Assembly: GCA_964396715.1 (NCBI GenBank)
Contig: CAYNFQ010000002.1
Coordinates: 26,465-90,464 of the forward strand
Reading direction: 5' to 3'
DNA from: CAYNFQ01 sp964396715
GTDB taxonomy: Bacteria > Patescibacteriota > Microgenomatia > Daviesbacterales > UBA10151
Length of the DNA stretch: 64,000 nt
The position numbers and the translations under genes are program-made. A model generated the notes under the pieces. The model had not been told where the DNA came from, did no database searches, and saw only the letters and a list, made by a program, of their open reading frames with translations. Of this stretch, positions 1 through 7,956 are shown piece after piece; position 1 is the first letter of the stretch; each line of letters starts with the position of its first letter.

Positions 1-18
1 GCACATTATTAGTTTATC

Positions 19-95
19 GTTTATCGTAAGATCGTTTATTGGTAACGATATCCGATATACAAAGAGGTCCGTTTTTTCGGACCGTTACGATAAAC
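19..95. repeat. inverted repeat with nested hairpin
   Basis: An 11-bp perfect inverted repeat (19-29 GTTTATCGTAA and 85-95 TTACGATAAAC) encloses a second hairpin, GGTCCG (66-71) and CGGACC (78-83), with a T6 loop. It could be a terminator for a gene left of the window or a degenerate hairpin element. No downstream U-tract is obvious. Confidence 0.5.
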
Positions 96-109
96 AATTT
101 GACACAATG

Positions 110-227
110 TTTGGGAAATTCTATGCTGGATATATAGCTATCAGTCATCAGACGTCAGTCGTCAGACAAAAAATCTGAAAGCTGAAGACTGAAAGCTGAA
201 AGCTAATTTAAGGCCATGGAATTTTCC
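110..227 (+). repeat. promoter-bearing repeat element, copy A
   Basis: The left end TTTGGGAAATTCTATGCTG (110-128) and right end AAGGCCATGGAATTTTCC (210-227) recur at 874-892 and 972-989. The two ends are imperfect inverted repeats of each other (GGGAAATTCTATGC against GGAAAATTCCATGG). The interior here is made of permuted words such as GTCAGTCGTCAGAC and CTGAAAGCTGAAGAC and differs from the interior of copy B. A -10 box lies just outside the right end in both copies. Confidence 0.6.
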
Positions 228-236
228 AGACGGAAA

Positions 237-245
237 TGGTAAAAT
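237..245 (+). promoter_or_regulatory. extended -10 promoter for the first TA pair
   Basis: TGGTAAAAT fits an extended -10 (TG-N-TAAAAT). It ends 6 nt before the ATG at 252, so the mRNA would start at or almost at the start codon. No Shine-Dalgarno sequence is present. The same box occurs before the genes at 13722 and 20642. Confidence 0.5.
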
Positions 246-251
246 TGTTTC

Positions 252-506
252 ATGAATACAGTAACATTACCAATCTCTATTATTGAAAGAGTAGAAAAAA
301 AGCTCTATTCTGCTTTAGAGGAAGTTCGTGCGCTTAAAAGAGTAAGCTCAAGAAGAAGCTCTAAACCAGTTCATTTCTGGACAAAAGCTCAATGGGAAAA
401 GGCAGAAAAAGAAGCTGATGAAGATATTGCTGCCGGGCGGGTAGTAGGCCCATTTAAGAGCGCTAAAGATTTAATCGAATCCTTGCATAGAGAAGCCGGG
501 GTTTAG
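252..506 (+). CDS. putative antitoxin of a RelE/ParE-type pair
   Basis: This 84-residue charged protein has an N-terminal hydrophobic/helical part (NTVTLPISIIERVEKKLY) and a basic stretch near residue 30 (RVSSRRSSK), followed by a WTKAQWEKAEKEADEDIAAG helix. I cannot assign a family. It lies 12 nt before a RelE/ParE-like toxin gene in the same orientation, the classic antitoxin-first order, so an antitoxin that binds the toxin and autoregulates the pair is inferred. The start is fixed by the extended -10 at 237-245. Confidence 0.6.
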   Translation: MNTVTLPISIIERVEKKLYSALEEVRALKRVSSRRSSKPVHFWTKAQWEKAEKEADEDIAAGRVVGPFKSAKDLIESLHREAGV

Positions 507-518
507 TCAAGTATTTTA

Positions 519-776
519 ATGTTTCAGTCATACTTCAGTAAAAAATTCACAAAGCAGTATTCAAAATTACCACTTTCTACCCGGAATAAATTTGACAAAC
601 AGATTCAATATCTTCTTTCGGACTTAAGACACCCCTCTATTCATGCCAAGAAAAAGCAAGGAGAAGTAGATGTTTGGGAAGGGAGAGTTGATAGATTTTA
701 CAGATTCACCTTTACTCTTTCGGAGGATGTAATTACTCTACGTGCAATAGGTCCACATGATGAGGCACTAGATTAA
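519..776 (+). CDS. RelE/ParE-family toxin
   Basis: At 85 residues this has the size and shape of RelE/ParE/YoeB toxins. An N-terminal helix pair (FSKKFTKQYSKLPLSTRNKF) is followed by strands with VDVWEGRVDRFYRFTFT and a C-terminal IGPHDEALD. RelE-like members cleave mRNA at the ribosome and ParE-like members poison gyrase; the sequence does not decide which applies. It follows the putative antitoxin by 12 nt and is presumably co-transcribed. ATG at 519 is the only sensible start. Confidence 0.75.
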   Translation: MFQSYFSKKFTKQYSKLPLSTRNKFDKQIQYLLSDLRHPSIHAKKKQGEVDVWEGRVDRFYRFTFTLSEDVITLRAIGPHDEALD

Positions 777-873
777 TTTCAATTTTAGCCTTAAATTCAT
801 CAGGATTTTGTAAGGAATAAATCAAGCAGTTTGACTCCGCTCAATGTAAACTTATCCCGGACTTGCAAAGATG

Positions 874-989
874 TTTGGGAAATTCTATGCTGAAGTTAGG
901 GACTAGGGATTAGCAACTAGGGTTTAGTAAAAACAAACTATACCCTAAACCCTACACCCTATACCCAAAAAAAGGCCATGGAATTTTCC
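874..989 (+). repeat. promoter-bearing repeat element, copy B
   Basis: Same left and right ends as copy A. The interior here pairs CTAGGGTTTAG-type words (about 900-928) with CTAAACCCTACACCCTA (about 946-962), giving a hairpin. A TATAAT box at 994-999 lies just past the right end and is the best promoter candidate for the gene at 1042. Nothing else is seen in the 265-nt gap 777-1041. Confidence 0.6.
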
Positions 990-1041
990 CAAGTATAATT
1001 GTAGAAAGTTATAACCTTGAGCGAAGCCGAAAGGGAAAAAT

Positions 1042-4000
1042 ATGGCAGAAAGATTAAGCATGGCAGAAGCAACATCCGGCCCAGGGCCAGAAGCTACACC
1101 TCCTGTGGGTGAGGGTCAAGCTGTCCCTCAATCATCAGGTGAATTAAGTCCTCAAAGACCCTGGCATATCTCAAAAGAGTTTGATCCTAAAAGGACAGAT
1201 TATACTTCAAGGGAAGAAGGGAACTGGAATATTTTTGTTGACCCTAAAACAAACAAAGAAGTAGCAAGGGCAATAAAAATGTCAGGAGGGGCAGATAAAG
1301 AAGATGGTGAATACTATGATGGTTCGCAAGAAAAACCAAAAGAATGGTGGCCTTTCACAGAGGATGAATGGAAAAATCTTGACATTAAGGATAGGATAGT
1401 TGAGGCTGCAGTTTTGGCAATGCGGCATTATTATGACATGGATAATGTAGATAGAGCAGCTAAAGAAAAAGAATTTTCCATGGCCTATCAAGATTTTTCA
1501 GAATACGCTTTGGGTAAAAAACTTTATGACGGAAAAGATACCCGGGTTATTGCACTAGAGTTAGAACTGGTGAGCTTTGATAAAACAGAAATAGAAAAAT
1601 ATAAAGCAGATCCCGAAAAACAAGGACAGATTGAAGAAGCTCTAAATAACCTGGATGCTCTTGAACATGAGCAAGCCGGTATTCAAAATGCCTGGAAGGA
1701 TTACGGCATTACAGATCAAAATAAGAATGATGATCAGTTACGCCCCCCGCATGTTGCACAAGATGAATGGAAGAAGTATTTGGAAGGAAAGGATGAGATT
1801 AAGACAAGATTAGAAGCAGCAAAACAGGCACTTGTAGCTTTAACCAGCCAGGAATTTTTCAATAAAAGAGAAAAAATCAAAATAGAAGTTGGAGATAAAG
1901 TCAAAGAATTAAAAGAAGAAATGGAGAAAAAAGAAAAGGAAGCAAAAAAAGAAGGTGTCCGGGTTGATGCAGAACAATGGGAGATAGATGCATATAAATT
2001 GGAGAAAGAATTGGAAAGAAGCTTATTACAGGGGACAGAAGTCTCTTCGGATCCAGATAAATCGGATGCTGATGTACCAGTTGAAGAAATACTTAGGTTT
2101 ATAAAAGAAGAAGGAGAAAAGCCTGTTGCCGAACAATATACAACTGGTTTGGAACGGGCAAAAAAAGTTCTGGAATGGAATTTTCATGAGGCAAGAAAGC
2201 TTGGCATTCTGGAAGATTTGGAAGAAAGGTTTGAGGAAAGATATAAGGAACTGGCAACAGCCGTATTTTCCAAAAGCAGGACTGATCAGGGTGATACGGA
2301 GATTGAAACAAGAAGAGGTCCTCGTAATCTGACCATTGCCGAGATAAAAGAAACATTAGCCAGAGAAGCAGATGAGCGTAATCCGAATTCGCTCTCAAAT
2401 ACGGCAGAATCAGATACTTTCTGGAAATATCTTGTTAGAGACGGTCTTGTACCCGGAGACAGAGTAAATCATTTTAAGGGCATCAGAAAAGCCTTTGTTG
2501 ACGGGACATATGATCAAATATATGATTCTTTGTCTAACTTATATAATCGCTATAGAGCGGATGAGCTAAGAGGAAAATTGCAGCAGCAGTTAGACCGGGA
2601 TGTAATAACTCAACAGCAATATGACAGAAGAATCAATGAAATAAACAACCCAAGAAATATACAAAGGATATCCGGAGAATGGGATGTCCGGAAATATGAA
2701 AGAGATATAATGGCCGGTCTGGATAATGAAGAGAGGGCAGAAGCAGGAAGGTTATTTTATATAGACAGGTATTACCTTACTTTAACAGGCACAACAGAAG
2801 CGCAGATTGAACAGGGTGTAAATAATTATCTGACAAGCATTTTGGAAGGAGCGCATGTTTATGATGTTCAAACAATAATGCAGAAAATGCAATATTTATC
2901 TCAGGCTATCATGTCAAAAAAAGATGTTCTTATGCAGTCCGGTATGTCAGCAACTGATGCCCAGGCAGCCTTAACCAGAATCAATATACTCGCAGAAAAC
3001 AGGGGAGAATTCTATGTTATGAATTTTTCCGCGCAGAATCTTTTGATGGATGAATACTTTATTCCTTTATATGATAAATGGGGGGGAGTGAAAGGGATTG
3101 AAAAACTGAAAGAGAGTTTGGATATGAATGATGGTTTAATTGCACCGTGTATGCTTTTGTTTTTAGATAAAAAGAACCGTTTATTATTTCAACCGGCCGG
3201 ATTTAAAGGGCAGGGCATGAAAAATATTTGGGCCCAGAGAACCCTGCGGGATAAAATTAAAGGGCAGATAGCAGAAGAGCTGGTAAATTTTCAGGCTAAA
3301 AAAGCCAATTCTACGGAATTGATGGAACAAGCCACATGGCAGGATTTCTTAAGAATGAAGTTTGAAAAAAGGTGGGATAAAAAAGATGAACAAGATAATA
3401 AAATATTTTTTAAACCAAAAGAGGAAACAGATGCTGCTAAAAAAGCATATCAGGCTGAATATATGCGGGTTAAAACGGCAGCAAAGCCTGAAGATTTGGA
3501 AAGTCTAAAAAGGTTAAGGGAGGAGTACACAAAACAAAAGAATAGGTACGATAGATTGTTGGATCGGGCCAAAAGCGCTGTTGAGACTACTTGGCAGGTG
3601 TTCAATATTTTTGGAGAATCAGCCCGTCTTGGTGCCCCTTCAATAATCATGCGTAACGGTGACCATATCAGCATTGAGGATGCAACTTATTTCTATAAAT
3701 TCGTTCTATTGGATGCAATGAAGAAAAGCGGAGATACCCCGGCAATGATGAGGTGGAGAGCCTATCAATGGGTTAAGAACCACAGGCAAAGCGAAAAAAA
3801 TCCAGTTATAAAAGACGGTGTGACTACTTATGAATTAGTTGCAGGACTTGAAGATACAGGGATAACAAAAGGGGAATACGATGAATTTTTGAAAGCAGTT
3901 AAGGAGTTGAGGCTAAACGGTTATAAAGCAGCATTTAGGGAATACAGTTTTGAAGAAATTATCAGCAGAAATGATGTCAGACCTGTTAGGAATAATTTTA

Positions 4001-5217
4001 TCAGTAACTATAAATCATCCAGAGAGATATTTGCTAATCCAACAGCCATGAGAGAAGCCAAAAAAGGCAGACAGCCTTTCATAAAGAATATTCTGGAAAG
4101 GTTAGACCGTTCCGGCAGGGGTCAATTTACGGCCCTGGATAGGGCAAAGATAGATGGGAAGCCTTTAGATGGGAAGCCTTTAGATGGGAAGCCTTTAGAT
4201 AAAGTACCGGACGAAAGATTAAAAGAGATTTTTGAAGATGCAATCACGGATTCTTTTGTATTCCATATTACTGCCAGGCAATTAGCTCTCTGGGAGGCAA
4301 CCTTGGAATCTTCTGTGGATGCTCAAGATAATATTGTTTACACAGATAAATTTTCCACTGGCCGGATTTACTATGGTAGTCAGGATATCCCCTGGGGAGT
4401 TAAGAGACTGCAATATCTGCCGGAATACTGGATGACTAATAAAAGGGAAAGAATAGGCAGGGCATGGAAACTTTTGCCATTTGTCCCTCTTTTGAAATCC
4501 GGTCTTGCCCAGGAATGTGACGCAGAAAATCTGCCGGATCTGATTCTTAATGTTAATAAAGAACATATTGATGAGCCGGGACTTAAACAAATAGCAGCAG
4601 GTTATAAAGATGCGCAGGGTTGGAGACAGCGGGGGGAGACATCAGTGGATGAACAAAGAGGGGAAACAAATTGGGCCTGGTGGGATAAGCTGACAGTAGA
4701 TGCAGCTCAGATTCTTAAAACTTTACCACAATTAGACTTTCCTCCACAATCTAAAAATGATGCTACAAAATTAGGCATATTTGATTATATTATTGATGTA
4801 CCTAACCCAGAAGAATTTATGAAGAATCATCCAATCCCGTTTGCTTCTAGAAAGGTGCTTGTTGATACAGCTAGGGAAATACTTAAAAGAGAAGCACCAT
4901 TAAATGTTTTCCTGGAGGCTCAACTGGGTTATAACCGGAGCGCAGGAGGTTCCGGAATAGGCCTTGAAATGGGTGAGAGATGGCATTACAGGATATTAAA
5001 CTGGTGGTTATCAGAAGTACCAGGTGATATAGATAATAAAAGAGGCACGGAAGGAGGATTAGAAGTTAACAGTGATGCTGCAATATTCCTAAAGTTTATT
5101 ACTATCAAAAATAGCTGGTCAGCAGGTGTATCTATTTTAGACGAGGCATGGAGGCAGGCGCGGGGTACTCGTGATGCCGGTGCTTCTGATAAATTGCCGC
5201 AGGAAATTATTACTTAA
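1042..5217 (+). CDS. giant 1391-residue cytoplasmic protein, unknown function
   Basis: No family is recognised. The N-terminus is Pro/Gly-rich and disordered (residues 1-45), with no signal peptide or membrane segment. Residues about 170-420 are very rich in Glu and Lys and should form long coiled coils. The rest is mixed alpha-helical with many aromatic residues. A short in-frame tandem repeat (DGKPL three times) lies near residue 1040. The gene runs convergently into a TrbL/VirB6-like gene, overlapping it by 8 nt, beside a large pilin-like cluster. A cytoplasmic scaffold or secreted substrate of that apparatus is a guess from location only. An alternative start is the ATG at residue 7. Confidence 0.8.
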   Translation: MAERLSMAEATSGPGPEATPPVGEGQAVPQSSGELSPQRPWHISKEFDPKRTDYTSREEGNWNIFVDPKTNKEVARAIKMSGGADKEDGEYYDGSQEKPKEWWPFTEDEWKNLDIKDRIVEAAVLAMRHYYDMDNVDRAAKEKEFSMAYQDFSEYALGKKLYDGKDTRVIALELELVSFDKTEIEKYKADPEKQGQIEEALNNLDALEHEQAGIQNAWKDYGITDQNKNDDQLRPPHVAQDEWKKYLEGKDEIKTRLEAAKQALVALTSQEFFNKREKIKIEVGDKVKELKEEMEKKEKEAKKEGVRVDAEQWEIDAYKLEKELERSLLQGTEVSSDPDKSDADVPVEEILRFIKEEGEKPVAEQYTTGLERAKKVLEWNFHEARKLGILEDLEERFEERYKELATAVFSKSRTDQGDTEIETRRGPRNLTIAEIKETLAREADERNPNSLSNTAESDTFWKYLVRDGLVPGDRVNHFKGIRKAFVDGTYDQIYDSLSNLYNRYRADELRGKLQQQLDRDVITQQQYDRRINEINNPRNIQRISGEWDVRKYERDIMAGLDNEERAEAGRLFYIDRYYLTLTGTTEAQIEQGVNNYLTSILEGAHVYDVQTIMQKMQYLSQAIMSKKDVLMQSGMSATDAQAALTRINILAENRGEFYVMNFSAQNLLMDEYFIPLYDKWGGVKGIEKLKESLDMNDGLIAPCMLLFLDKKNRLLFQPAGFKGQGMKNIWAQRTLRDKIKGQIAEELVNFQAKKANSTELMEQATWQDFLRMKFEKRWDKKDEQDNKIFFKPKEETDAAKKAYQAEYMRVKTAAKPEDLESLKRLREEYTKQKNRYDRLLDRAKSAVETTWQVFNIFGESARLGAPSIIMRNGDHISIEDATYFYKFVLLDAMKKSGDTPAMMRWRAYQWVKNHRQSEKNPVIKDGVTTYELVAGLEDTGITKGEYDEFLKAVKELRLNGYKAAFREYSFEEIISRNDVRPVRNNFISNYKSSREIFANPTAMREAKKGRQPFIKNILERLDRSGRGQFTALDRAKIDGKPLDGKPLDGKPLDKVPDERLKEIFEDAITDSFVFHITARQLALWEATLESSVDAQDNIVYTDKFSTGRIYYGSQDIPWGVKRLQYLPEYWMTNKRERIGRAWKLLPFVPLLKSGLAQECDAENLPDLILNVNKEHIDEPGLKQIAAGYKDAQGWRQRGETSVDEQRGETNWAWWDKLTVDAAQILKTLPQLDFPPQSKNDATKLGIFDYIIDVPNPEEFMKNHPIPFASRKVLVDTAREILKREAPLNVFLEAQLGYNRSAGGSGIGLEMGERWHYRILNWWLSEVPGDIDNKRGTEGGLEVNSDAAIFLKFITIKNSWSAGVSILDEAWRQARGTRDAGASDKLPQEIIT
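4153..4200 (+). repeat. 15-bp tandem repeat inside the giant ORF
   Basis: Three full copies of GATGGGAAGCCTTTA plus GAT occur in frame and encode DGKPL repeats. Copy number is probably variable because the copies are identical. Confidence 0.9.
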
Positions 5218-7021
5218 TTAATCCTGGTCTTCTTGGCCACGAAAAACCACCTTTCCATCCAACGAAATTGCCCGCTTTATCAAGTACTTGAGTATGTTGA
5301 GGGTTCCAAATAGGTCCTGATGTTTCTCCAAAAAGCGCTTTATTCCATCCGCCTAATTGTCCGCCTACGGCGCCTCGTCCTTGAGCAAAATATCCCTGAC
5401 CGCTTCTGATACCTCCGGAAATTTCCTGACCAAGCAACTGTCCTGCCTGGCCCATTTTCCCAATAGCGCTAACAACGATATCCGGAATTTTAGGTAATGC
5501 CACCAATGCCCCGAAAGCCAAAAGAATTTTAATAAACTCCAAATCCATGCCACCCAAAAGAGGAAAGGTTGTGTTGCCTACAATTTGTATTGGTTCCGCA
5601 GCCAAAGCAACAGGCATAAAATTGTTGCCTGCAGGACTTACTGCATCAGTAACAACTTTAAGCGGTCCAAAATCCTTCCCCAAAATAAATGCTATAAAAT
5701 AAAAGACAGCCAAGACTGCGGGAAAGATTAAAATATTACCCAGCATATTTAATACCCAGTTAGTGGCAATTCCTTGTCTGCCGGGCAGGGAAGCAGCCAG
5801 AAATTGAAAGGGAGCGCTGATTGTTAGGAAAATAATGGTCAGATAAGCGGTGATTAAACGCAGGAGCAGTTTGAGCATAGCGTATATTAGCGCAATCATA
5901 GCAATGAAACTTAATATAAATCCTAACCAAAATTGAGTAGTGGCAGCTACGATACCTCCGGCTACTGCGGTTATTAGCGGACCCAGCCACAGCCCCAAAG
6001 GGGGAGGAATAGCCGATGTTAAGGGACTGACAAATTGAGCGGCGATAAAGCCTGTAAAAAGCCTTAGCCATCCCTGGACCTCTCCGCTTAGTTTATCAAA
6101 TATAGCTATCACTGCATTTTCTGCTTTTTCTTGGGTAACTATGCTCACAAATTCACTAAAAATACTTAAAACACTATCGCCTGATATTTGCTGTACCAAG
6201 TTTGTTCTTTGCGGGTCATCTAATTTTCCTTGAGCTGCTGCAAAATAATAGCCGACTGCGTTAGTACCAATAAAAGCAGTATCAGAAATAAATCCTGCCA
6301 AAAAGTAGGAAAAAGTAATTAAAATTAAACCAATAACTAACCCAGGTAGTGCTGCCTGGGCTGTGATGACTGTCTGTGGGTTAATCCTTTGCCGAAACAT
6401 CACCATCAGCCCGATTATGACAAAAATTATTATCATCACCAGATAAGAAATATTTCTGGAAACCTGCCAGAGGGATAAAATTGGACTTAAGACACTGGCC
6501 CCTGATCCACCTACTTGAGCCCGGGCCTCTTTTACAACTCCCAGGCCTTCTCCCAAAGATGCCAGGTAATCTGCTGTTCTGATAGGAGGGTTTGCATAAA
6601 GTCCTGCTATAAGGCCTGTGGTGGTCCCTAAAAGCCCTCCTGAAAGATTAGCTGAGGAAAGCACCGGAATGGACTGAATTGCTCCCTGGGCATTCTGGGT
6701 CAGCTGATAAGTTAGACAGGGTTGGCCGATTACTGATGAACCAATAGAAAGACAGGAAAAGGTATGGAATATGTTATGCACCAGAAGGTCTGTGTATAAA
6801 GGGGAGGTGGGGGGGATGGTAGGTGGTAGTGAGTAGGTTGTAGGTTGTAGGGAAGAAGGAGAAGGAGTAGAAGTTTGGGCAAAAACAGGAGTGGTGAATA
6901 ATGTCAAAATCAAAATGACAAATAACAAATGAATGACAAAGCCAAAATGACAAATAACAAATTTTTTGAAATTTAGATTTGATTTGACATTTGACATTTG
7001 AGCTTTGAGTTTTCCAACCAT
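5210..7021 (-). CDS. TrbL/VirB6-like polytopic membrane protein
   Basis: This 603-residue protein has a signal-type hydrophobic N-terminus ending near VFAQ, then a Ser/Thr/Pro-rich linker. A long central part carries several hydrophobic helices (about residues 185-270 and 330-510), and the C-terminus is Gly-rich and soluble (GRGAVGGQLGGWNK). This layout resembles TrbL/VirB6 inner-membrane channel subunits of type IV secretion systems; family membership is inferred from topology. It ends the minus-strand pilin-like cluster. The first 40 codons lie inside a word-repeat hairpin (6890-7015), so the exact start is uncertain. An ATG at codon 9 is an alternative. Confidence 0.65.
   Translation of the reverse strand: MVGKLKAQMSNVKSNLNFKKFVICHFGFVIHLLFVILILTLFTTPVFAQTSTPSPSSLQPTTYSLPPTIPPTSPLYTDLLVHNIFHTFSCLSIGSSVIGQPCLTYQLTQNAQGAIQSIPVLSSANLSGGLLGTTTGLIAGLYANPPIRTADYLASLGEGLGVVKEARAQVGGSGASVLSPILSLWQVSRNISYLVMIIIFVIIGLMVMFRQRINPQTVITAQAALPGLVIGLILITFSYFLAGFISDTAFIGTNAVGYYFAAAQGKLDDPQRTNLVQQISGDSVLSIFSEFVSIVTQEKAENAVIAIFDKLSGEVQGWLRLFTGFIAAQFVSPLTSAIPPPLGLWLGPLITAVAGGIVAATTQFWLGFILSFIAMIALIYAMLKLLLRLITAYLTIIFLTISAPFQFLAASLPGRQGIATNWVLNMLGNILIFPAVLAVFYFIAFILGKDFGPLKVVTDAVSPAGNNFMPVALAAEPIQIVGNTTFPLLGGMDLEFIKILLAFGALVALPKIPDIVVSAIGKMGQAGQLLGQEISGGIRSGQGYFAQGRGAVGGQLGGWNKALFGETSGPIWNPQHTQVLDKAGNFVGWKGGFSWPRRPGLIK
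6890..7015. repeat. permuted-word hairpin overlapping a signal-peptide coding region
   Basis: Words such as AAATGACAAATAACAAAT (left) and ATTTGATTTGACATTTGAC (right) form an imperfect inverted repeat. It lies within the N-terminal codons of the TrbL-like gene. A second low-complexity patch of GTAGGTTGTAGG words follows at about 6815-6855 and codes for the Pro/Thr linker. Confidence 0.65.
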
Positions 7022-7064
7022 ACTTTAACATTAAAACAAAGTGGCTATCTTTGCAACTCTCTTG

Positions 7065-7445
7065 TTATACAAATTCCAAATCTTTAATTCCCTGAAAATC
7101 TTTTTTATTTAAAGTGGCAAAAGAGGCTTTGTTAATGATGGCTGTGGCGGCAATAGCCGCATCTGCAAGATCTAACCTAGAGATACTGTCTCTGGCAATT
7201 TCGCCTGCAAGTTTGGCTACTTCATATGTATAGGATAGAATCTTAAACAAGGAAATTGTATTTATCAGTTTTTTGTGACGTACTTCATCTTTAATGCTTT
7301 TCCCTTCATAAAGTTCTTGGATAGTGATTATAGAAATTGTCAGGTTTTTTTGTGGGTACTTATTGGCAAGCTTTCTTAAATGTGTTAGTTTATCATCCGG
7401 CTGACGTAAATGATCAATAATAATGCTGGTATCTACGATTACCAT
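7065..7445 (-). CDS. PIN-domain toxin (VapC-like)
   Basis: The 126-residue PIN domain opens with MVIVDTSIIIDHLR, which supplies the first acidic residue (Asp5). A conserved Glu lies in ITIQELYEG (about 64), and the second Asp cluster is LDLADAAIAATA (about 97). PIN toxins are Mg-dependent RNases. The start overlaps the end of the upstream AbrB-type antitoxin by 7 nt, indicating translational coupling. The pair sits inside the pilin-like cluster and was probably inserted there. Confidence 0.85.
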   Translation of the reverse strand: MVIVDTSIIIDHLRQPDDKLTHLRKLANKYPQKNLTISIITIQELYEGKSIKDEVRHKKLINTISLFKILSYTYEVAKLAGEIARDSISRLDLADAAIAATAIINKASFATLNKKDFQGIKDLEFV

Positions 7446-7744
7446 GCCTTTTTTCTTTCTCTGGATGCTTTAAGCTCAATTTTCCTTCTTCTTTTTTCTG
7501 TTTCAGGCCAGTCATCTCCTGCCCAGGCTCCTTGTGTGCTTTTCAGAATTTCAAGGAAAACTTCTCTCTTATTGCTTTTTTCTTCCTCAGTCACCACCTC
7601 ATTTACCGGGTACATATGTATTCCGCCATTGCTGACGATCACATTTAAAAGTTGACCTGCAGAAATATTTAAATCATCCCTGATTTTTTTAGGAATGACA
7701 ATCTGACCTTTTATGTTTGGGGTGACTATTGTGCCAATATTCAT
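7439..7744 (-). CDS. AbrB/SpoVT-type antitoxin (VapB-like)
   Basis: This 101-residue protein has an N-terminal swapped-hairpin DNA-binding domain (IVTPNIKGQIVIPKKIRDDL, GQLLNVIVSNGGIHMYP). An acidic C-terminal tail should wrap the toxin. It precedes and overlaps the PIN toxin gene. Autoregulation of the pair is expected for the family. No clear operator was found upstream. Confidence 0.85.
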   Translation of the reverse strand: MNIGTIVTPNIKGQIVIPKKIRDDLNISAGQLLNVIVSNGGIHMYPVNEVVTEEEKSNKREVFLEILKSTQGAWAGDDWPETEKRRRKIELKASRERKKAW

Positions 7745-7865
7745 AAGTCATTATGAATACAAGATTTTCTTATATTCATACTGGTAATATTTTACTACTT
7801 TCGTTAGAAAATAGCAAGCTTTGCTTATTACTTTTACCACAATTTGTCAACCTATTGCGGCAAAA

Positions 7866-7952
7866 TTTTAATGTTAAAGGTAGTTACATCTATTCCGGTA
7901 AAGGCTTTTATAAGTTGTAAAATCAGCCAGGCCAGGGCCATAAAGACCATAG
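7866..7952 (-). pseudogene. fossil 3' end of a pilin-like gene
   Basis: The stretch 7882-7950 matches 9799-9867, inside the pilin-like gene 9739-10059, with only a few mismatches. It covers the second hydrophobic helix and the FTGIDVT-like tail, with no start upstream. The two copies flank the M23 gene as direct repeats. The remaining spacer, 7745-7865, shows no gene. Confidence 0.75.
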
Positions 7953-7956
7953 GCGG

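Noticed and set aside
2099..2398. Open frame on the minus strand inside the giant gene
   Set aside because: Antisense to a well-formed ORF, with Leu/Phe-rich composition typical of the reverse of Glu/Lys-rich codons.
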